From Bacteroidota bacterium (lineage in GTDB: Bacteria > Bacteroidota > Bacteroidia > B-17B0 > Aurantibacillaceae), in the NCBI GenBank assembly GCA_016185125.1, contig JACPOC010000026.1, positions 1 to 64,000 on the forward strand: 64,000 bases of DNA. Direction: 5' to 3'. Under the pieces are notes generated by a model. That model searched no databases. It was given only the letters and a program-made list of their open reading frames with translations, and had not been told where the DNA came from. Both the position numbers and the translations under genes were made by a program. How positions within the stretch are numbered: the stretch's first letter is position 1; each line of letters begins with the position of its first letter. Shown here piece by piece: positions 59,601-64,000 of the stretch.

Positions 59601-61628
59601 ACCCCTGATAAAACCTATGGCGGAGAAATAGAGGCAACTATTAAAAACTTTAAACTTGACGACATTTCGCGCATTATTGAAAAAGACACCGGTATTGTAA
59701 AAGGCACATTAAACGGAAACATTACCCTTAAGCCAATCAATAATTCCTATGGCTTTAACACCGACTTAATCGTTAATGATTTAAGTGTACATGAAATTCC
59801 TATCGGCACTTTAGTTTTAAAGGCCAACAACATTACGGCCAATAAAATTGCGGTTGATATGAAGTTAAACGGAGCCGGAAACAACGTATCTGTCAGCGGA
59901 TATTATATTCCCAACGAAAAAAATCCCACTCTTGAAATGAAACTAAATCTAGAGCCCTTAACCGCACAATCTCTGGAAGCCCTGTCGTTTGGACAGATCA
60001 GAGAAAGTTCCGGAAATATCTCAGGTAAATTTGATATTAAAGGCAATCCCGCGGTGCCGGAAATTACAGGCACGCTGCAGTTTGAAGAGGTTACACTCAC
60101 GCCTGCTTATTTAAACTCCAAACTTTATCTTAAATCAGAAAAAATTAAACTAGATCCTTCGGGATTGTATTTCAACTCCTTTACTTTATTGGATAAAAAC
60201 AATAATTCAGCGGTGGTTAACGGTAACCTCCAAATGAAGAAATATAGCGATTTTAAATTCGACTTAACAGTAAATACTTCCAATTTCCTTTTGTTAAATA
60301 CTTCAGTGAAGGATAACCAACAATTTTATGGGCGCATGATTGTAGATAGTAAAATTCGAATCAAAGGAAGTCCGCAATCCCCTGTAATAACTTCAGCTCT
60401 CAAATTAAAAAACGGATCACATTTTACATTTGCGGTTACCGAAAAAAAACTTACAACAGATAAAGGAAATAATGTGGTACTTTTTGTAGATTCATTAAAA
60501 TTTAATCCCATTCTCACAAGAAACGAAAAGAAAGAAAAAAACAAAAGTACTTTGCGTGATTTTGATATTTCGTCCACAATTGAAATTGATAAAAAAGCAA
60601 CCATACGTTTAATGCTTGATCCGGATTCAAATGATTCCTTAGTGGTAAGGGGAGAAGCGGCTTTGAGCTTCGGCCTTGATCCAAGTGGTAAAACAAGCTT
60701 AACAGGTGTTTACAATATAACAGAGGGAAGTTACGGAGTATCGCTTGAAAATATAATCAAGAAAAAATTCATCATTCAACCGGGCAGCACCATTGTTTGG
60801 AACGGAGATCCGCTCGACGCGCTAATTAATATAAACGCGGTATATAAAATTCGTACTTCGCCTATTGATTTGGTAGCGGGGCAGGTACTTGGATCCGAGC
60901 TTGCAAGTTATCGGCAACGTTATCCATTTGATGTGTTGCTTAAATTACGCGGTGCCATTCTAACGCCACTTATTAGTTTTGAAATACAATTACAGGCAGG
61001 GGAAAAAGGTGCGGCCGGCGGATCTATTAATGCAAAACTTGAACAATTAAATGATAATCCATCCGCGCTTAATAAGCAGGTATTTGCCTTGCTGGTCTTA
61101 AATCGCTTTATCCAAGAAAATCCTCTACAAACAGAAACCAATGCCACCGCAAATACCGCACGAACAACCGTTGGAAAATTTCTATCTTCGCAACTTAACC
61201 TATTAAGCTCAAAAGTGGCACCGGGAGTAGATATTAATTTTAACATTCAGTCATATGATGATTATTCATCTGGTAAAGCCCAAGGAAGAACACAAGTTGG
61301 CATGGGATTAAGCAAGCAGTTATTTAATGAAAGAATAAATGTACAGGTGGGAGGTTCGGTAGACGTGGAGGGTGAAAAAGCAAAGAAAAATTCCGCATCA
61401 GATATAACCGGTGATGTGATTGTAGAATATAAAATTACACCCGACGGCCGTTATAGGTTAAAAGGCTTCAGAAACAATCAGTACCAAGGCGCATTGGAAG
61501 GCCAAATTATACAAACAGGAGCCGGCGTTTTGTACGTACGTGACTTTAATGAATGGATTCAATTATTTACAAAAGAAAAAAAAGATTCTCTTTCAGATAA
61601 ATATAAGAATGCGCTGGATTTTAAATAA
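56637..61628 (+). CDS. tamB: TamB-type translocation and assembly protein
   Basis: Start at 56637 (MKYNLSTFFKR), five codons inside the track ORF, just before a single membrane helix (IFMWIVACVILLLATLVLLI). 1663 residues of repeating beta-taco units (SISFPNSVSIEGLLVKDLNRDTL-type start), and the C-terminal TamB/DUF490 domain (ATIRLMLDPDSND, LTGVYNITEGSYGVSLENIIKKKFIIQPGSTIVWNGDP, AVYKIRTSPIDL, LNKQVFALLVLNRFI). TamB forms a periplasmic bridge from the inner membrane to the outer-membrane TamA/TamL and takes part in lipid transport and barrel-protein assembly. It overlaps tamL by 20 bases. Confidence 0.93.
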   Translation: MKYNLSTFFKRLIKIFMWIVACVILLLATLVLLIRIPAVQNTLVQKVTAYLTERTKAEIAIKKILISFPNSVSIEGLLVKDLNRDTLLSAGNIQVGIDMFQLIHKKILINKVLLSDITATISRTENDSLYNFNFLIEAFAASPKNTTPKDSTKQQINLDVNKIELNNIHFIFNDRYAGIYTSNSFKRLNLSMKEINLNTLNFKADELELSGLNSKVIINKKISSSPSKGEKNRQPIFSANSVKITNSIFSFSDYIIKQSVTTVINNLQVKASEIDLNTKKINSQGVSIAQSSVRVNMTQIAKDNSPGILDKTAKVSDLGWIIKSKEIQLDNIDFGYNITNVPAKETGFDAKHINYQKVSLNAYDLGYSNEKIYATVNSFSALDPHSFQIKEFTTKFTMTKTFIEAQHLKVKTGYSSIDADAKISFTSLETIADSIKNLIVHTHIKKSKIYPFEILYFAPQLVNTPTFKNNFPISLSAQINGPLSNVSVRNLKLTTAASTALESDFKIAGLPNINKSYFNILHLKLKSTKADIIKLAGRNTIPKSISLPEELSLKGKFSGYLKDFTTQININSSFGNAEVNGSLDKKENFKASVSSHHFNLNSLLNNKMFGPVTLHAKIEGSGLDTQSIKAQVIADIEQVYLNKYNYKNLKLNGSYAKKSVDAKISLNDSNAVFDLAAFVNLNSGQEEYNVNLDLKGADLKKLNLMEQDIKLSCNVKTTIKGKNMNTVNGNAGITNIIIASKGKKYFLDSLVFASINQSGNSEMKLSSSIIGFSYKGTFAPTDLVKELKHNIHSYFAIDNDIQKTHNFKSAQQFSFTVQINNHPILSEVFLPELKEFEPGEINGSYNSDKNQMNLNFYMNKLVYGTTEINALVFEASSDEKKLNYKLITKKIATSKIKFDNLLLEGRFEDQHAYANISSTEENGNKKLVINSETVRDGQNYKLSILPNEFYLMNEKWEVSQDNFISFGKSGLLINNISLTKTSEEVKINTPDKTYGGEIEATIKNFKLDDISRIIEKDTGIVKGTLNGNITLKPINNSYGFNTDLIVNDLSVHEIPIGTLVLKANNITANKIAVDMKLNGAGNNVSVSGYYIPNEKNPTLEMKLNLEPLTAQSLEALSFGQIRESSGNISGKFDIKGNPAVPEITGTLQFEEVTLTPAYLNSKLYLKSEKIKLDPSGLYFNSFTLLDKNNNSAVVNGNLQMKKYSDFKFDLTVNTSNFLLLNTSVKDNQQFYGRMIVDSKIRIKGSPQSPVITSALKLKNGSHFTFAVTEKKLTTDKGNNVVLFVDSLKFNPILTRNEKKEKNKSTLRDFDISSTIEIDKKATIRLMLDPDSNDSLVVRGEAALSFGLDPSGKTSLTGVYNITEGSYGVSLENIIKKKFIIQPGSTIVWNGDPLDALININAVYKIRTSPIDLVAGQVLGSELASYRQRYPFDVLLKLRGAILTPLISFEIQLQAGEKGAAGGSINAKLEQLNDNPSALNKQVFALLVLNRFIQENPLQTETNATANTARTTVGKFLSSQLNLLSSKVAPGVDINFNIQSYDDYSSGKAQGRTQVGMGLSKQLFNERINVQVGGSVDVEGEKAKKNSASDITGDVIVEYKITPDGRYRLKGFRNNQYQGALEGQIIQTGAGVLYVRDFNEWIQLFTKEKKDSLSDKYKNALDFK

Positions 61629-63912
61629 CTATTTATTTTTAACCTTCATTGTTTTGGCCGGATGCACGGGCTTAAAGCGGCTGCCTCCTAATGAAAAACT
61701 ATACACCGGGGTTAAAATTCAACTTGTTTATTCAGGTAAAATAAAAAATAAAAAAGAAATCACTTCTAAAATAAAAAGTGCCATCCGTCCGGAAACCAAT
61801 CAAAGTTTTTTAGGAATGCGGCCAAAGTTATGGCTGTACCAAACAGCAGGTGAACCAAAAAAAGATAAAGGTTTACGAAAAAAATTAAGAGAACAAGGAG
61901 AACCACCTGTTTTAAAAAGTTCAGTTAAACCCGCGCAAACCGCTAAATACATCGACGCCAAACTATTTAATTCAGGAATATTTAATGCTACAACAGAATA
62001 TAAAATTATAGAATATAAACGCACGGTTAAAATTAAGTATATAAGTCGCATTCATATTCCGTATAAAATAAAAAGCGTTACTACGGATATTAGCCAACCT
62101 GCCATAGACTCACTGATAAAAGCCGCCTCTAAAAAAACGCTTTTAATACCCGGTAATAATTATGATCTTGATGTGCTTAAACAGGAAAGAGAGCGGCTGG
62201 ACGCCACATTAAAAGACAACGGATTCTACTACTTTAATCCTGATTATTTTCTTTTTAAGGCCGACACTCAAACAGTTAACAAATTGGTAAGTTTTACACT
62301 TACCCTTAAAGAAGAAATACCACAAAAAGCATTGGAGATTTATAAAATTGGAAAAGTTTTTATTAATCCCGATTATTCCTTACAACACAACCTCCACAGC
62401 GATAGTTTAAACTCTAAGCCACTATTGGTAGACAGTGTTATTTTTACAAGTGATCAAACTCATATAAAACCTTGGGCAATATTGCAAAACGTTAGTTTAC
62501 GCCCACACAACCAATATTCAAGAAAAAAGCATAACAGCACGTTAAATCGTTTAATGACCATGGGTACTTACAAATTTGTAAGAATAAAATTTACTGATGA
62601 TGATACTGTAAAAACTAAAACACTTAATATGCGTTTGTTTTTAACGCCAATGCAAAAACGCACTTTGAGAAATGAAATTAACATGGTTTCAAAATCAAAT
62701 GACTTTTTAGGACCCCAGTTGAATATAAATTATCAAAATCGTAACACCTTTCAGGGAGCTGAACTTTTAAATGTAAATGTGGGGGGATCTTTTGAAACTC
62801 AGGTAAGCGGCAAGTATAAAAATTTATATTCCTATAGTTTAAACTCAAAAGTGGAACTTATTTTTCCCAGATATATTGTTCCCTTTAAACTGATTAACCC
62901 TAATAATTTTTTTGTACCTAAAACAAAATTCTCAGTAGGATATAATTACCTCAAACGCATCGCTTACTTCGATCTTCGCTCCTTTCAATTCACCTATGGT
63001 TTTAAATGGAAAGAATCTACTTGTAAAGAACATGAATTAAATCCCGTAAGTGTCAATATAATAACCGTAGTAAATAAAACTCCCGAATTTAACAGCTTGC
63101 TCGAATCCAATCCTTTTATAAAAAAAAGTTACAACGAGCAATTTATTGCAGGCCTTCAATATTCTTTTTTATATAACGAACAATTACTTTCCGGTAAAAA
63201 AAACCAATTGTACTTCAATCTAAATACCGAAACATCGGGCAACCTAATTTCATTGGTGAACCAACTATCCGGGCGCCCACCCAATGAAGCAAATCCTTTA
63301 AGAATTGCAAATATGGTTTATTCACAATTTGGAAAAATAAGTGCAGACCTTAGGAACTATTTGAATTTTAAACATAGTAAAATAGTTACCCGATTATTTG
63401 GTGGGGTGGGAAAAGCCTATGGCAATTCTTCCACATTGCCCTACATAAAACAATTTTTTAGCGGGGGCGCTAATAGCATAAGGGCATTTCCAATTAATTC
63501 GCTTGGCCCCGGAACTTATTCATCAGAACCCCAAAGCGCCACATTATTTCTGCAACAAGGCGGTGATATTAAATTGGAAGGAAATTTTGAATACCGTTTT
63601 GATATTTTCAAATCTTTAAAGGGTGCCTTGTTTACCGATGCGGGAAATATTTGGCTGTTTAAATCAAATCCGGCGGTGATGAGCGCGCCATTTGCCCTTA
63701 ATGAATTTTACAATGAAATTGCTGTAGGCGCAGGTTTTGGGTTACGTTTAGACGTTACTTTTTTTGTATTGCGATTTGATTTGGCCACACCGCTACGCAA
63801 ACCTTCATTACCCAAAGGTCAGCGATGGTTAATCGAACGTCCCGCACCCGCCGATCCTTCATGGAGAAGCGATAATCTTATCCTGAATATAGCCATCGGA
63901 TACCCCTTTTAA
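61609..63912 (+). CDS. tamL: TamL-type BamA-family outer-membrane lipoprotein
   Basis: Start at 61609 (MRWILNNYLFLTFIVLAGC), which gives a lipobox with Cys19; the track start 61540 adds 23 residues inside tamB. 767 residues. N-terminal POTRA domains (LKRLPPNEKLYTGVKIQLVYSG, RERLDATLKDNGFYYFNPDYF, RKKHNSTLNRLMTMGTYKFVRIKF), then a 16-strand Omp85 barrel with the BamA-type motif GGANSIRAFP and the ending IAIGYPF. TamL is the Bacteroidota lipoprotein form of TamA and the partner of TamB, translated from an overlapping gene. It acts in the outer membrane. Confidence 0.93.
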   Translation: MRWILNNYLFLTFIVLAGCTGLKRLPPNEKLYTGVKIQLVYSGKIKNKKEITSKIKSAIRPETNQSFLGMRPKLWLYQTAGEPKKDKGLRKKLREQGEPPVLKSSVKPAQTAKYIDAKLFNSGIFNATTEYKIIEYKRTVKIKYISRIHIPYKIKSVTTDISQPAIDSLIKAASKKTLLIPGNNYDLDVLKQERERLDATLKDNGFYYFNPDYFLFKADTQTVNKLVSFTLTLKEEIPQKALEIYKIGKVFINPDYSLQHNLHSDSLNSKPLLVDSVIFTSDQTHIKPWAILQNVSLRPHNQYSRKKHNSTLNRLMTMGTYKFVRIKFTDDDTVKTKTLNMRLFLTPMQKRTLRNEINMVSKSNDFLGPQLNINYQNRNTFQGAELLNVNVGGSFETQVSGKYKNLYSYSLNSKVELIFPRYIVPFKLINPNNFFVPKTKFSVGYNYLKRIAYFDLRSFQFTYGFKWKESTCKEHELNPVSVNIITVVNKTPEFNSLLESNPFIKKSYNEQFIAGLQYSFLYNEQLLSGKKNQLYFNLNTETSGNLISLVNQLSGRPPNEANPLRIANMVYSQFGKISADLRNYLNFKHSKIVTRLFGGVGKAYGNSSTLPYIKQFFSGGANSIRAFPINSLGPGTYSSEPQSATLFLQQGGDIKLEGNFEYRFDIFKSLKGALFTDAGNIWLFKSNPAVMSAPFALNEFYNEIAVGAGFGLRLDVTFFVLRFDLATPLRKPSLPKGQRWLIERPAPADPSWRSDNLILNIAIGYPF

Positions 63913-63916
63913 TGAC

Positions 63917-63933
63917 TTGGCATAATTTTTTTC
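63917..63933 (+). promoter_or_regulatory. TGGCAYA-type promoter-like motif before the last (partial) gene
   Basis: TTGGCATAATTTTTTTC, 35 bases before an ATG at 63969. Confidence 0.4.
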
Positions 63934-63968
63934 TATTACTGTTAATTAACAATCTTAAAAAACTGTTT

Positions 63969-64000
63969 ATGAAAAATAGAACAAAATCATACCCCATTGC
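63969..64000 (+). CDS. 5' end of an unidentified gene at the window edge
   Basis: ATG at 63969 opens MKNRTKSYPIA and stays open to the window end. Preceded by a TTGGCATAAT motif at promoter distance. Too short to name. Confidence 0.4.
   Translation, partial: MKNRTKSYPI

Overview
The window looks like a chromosomal segment of a Bacteroidota bacterium, probably an environmental, gliding-type or T9SS-bearing lineage. The evidence is an AT-rich composition, several secreted proteins with type IX secretion (T9SS) C-terminal sorting domains (PNP-type motifs), a PorE-like TPR/propeller/OmpA protein, the TamB-TamL pair in which TamL is a lipoprotein (a Bacteroidota trait), DUF2490 and VTC/DUF4956 proteins, a DksA-like protein with a decayed zinc finger, and Bacteroidota-style TAnnTTTG promoters. 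I see no rRNA, tRNA, prophage, insertion sequence or CRISPR array.

Layout. 0-4.4 kb: decayed or truncated secreted-protein remnants and a large outer-membrane barrel protein. 4.4-12.4 kb: a fused formiminotransferase-cyclodeaminase; a minus-strand alpha-glucan operon (GT4/5-type glycosyltransferase, GH57, BadF-type sugar kinase); a leader-like structured intergenic region; and a T9SS clan GH-A glycosidase. 13-19.8 kb: a plus-strand run (DksA-like regulator, lipoprotein, secreted repeat protein, VTC polyphosphate-polymerase-like protein, DUF4956 membrane protein, DUF2490 barrel, small secreted protein, GH26 enzyme with T9SS tag, FkbM methyltransferase). 19.9-25 kb: a 41-bp tandem hairpin array, then a secreted subtilase whose true start appears to lie upstream of a 10-C homopolymer that puts the gene out of frame (candidate phase variation). 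25-38.5 kb, mostly minus: a second GH26 operon (membrane-tethered receiver, TPR, barrel, GH26), a cytoplasmic GH15 glucoamylase, two paralogous secreted carbohydrate-binding-like proteins, a LytTR regulator with a large hybrid histidine kinase, and a plus-strand sugar-nucleotidyltransferase. 38.5-64 kb: an envelope and stress region with a PorE-like operon, sigma-54 (rpoN), a YtxH/holin-like trio, an MCE (Mla) lipid transporter, receivers, OmpA, PepSY-like, three AsmA/DUF748/TamB family proteins, an lmo0937-type small membrane protein, a truncated BrkB gene, and tamB-tamL.

How it may work together. The right half is dominated by envelope-lipid transport (Mla, AsmA/TamB/TamL) and stress-type small membrane proteins. 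Directly upstream of many of these genes, and of the LytTR/hybrid-kinase operon, I find a recurring motif TGGCAYA...TTTAA at promoter-like distance. It resembles a -24/-12 promoter with a divergent -12 half, and rpoN itself is in the window. One copy precedes a stem-loop that looks like a small RNA ending in a terminator. I propose this as a shared envelope-stress regulon. The left half is about glycan and polyphosphate metabolism and secretion. The four intergenic stretches over 300 bases hold: 10084-10741, two terminators and a structured repeat region; 12446-13043, a leader hairpin and two promoter candidates; 19844-20298, the tandem hairpin array and the protease promoter; 49113-49653, a motif-driven candidate small RNA and a second motif site. 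All functions rest on reading the translations by eye; no database search was run.
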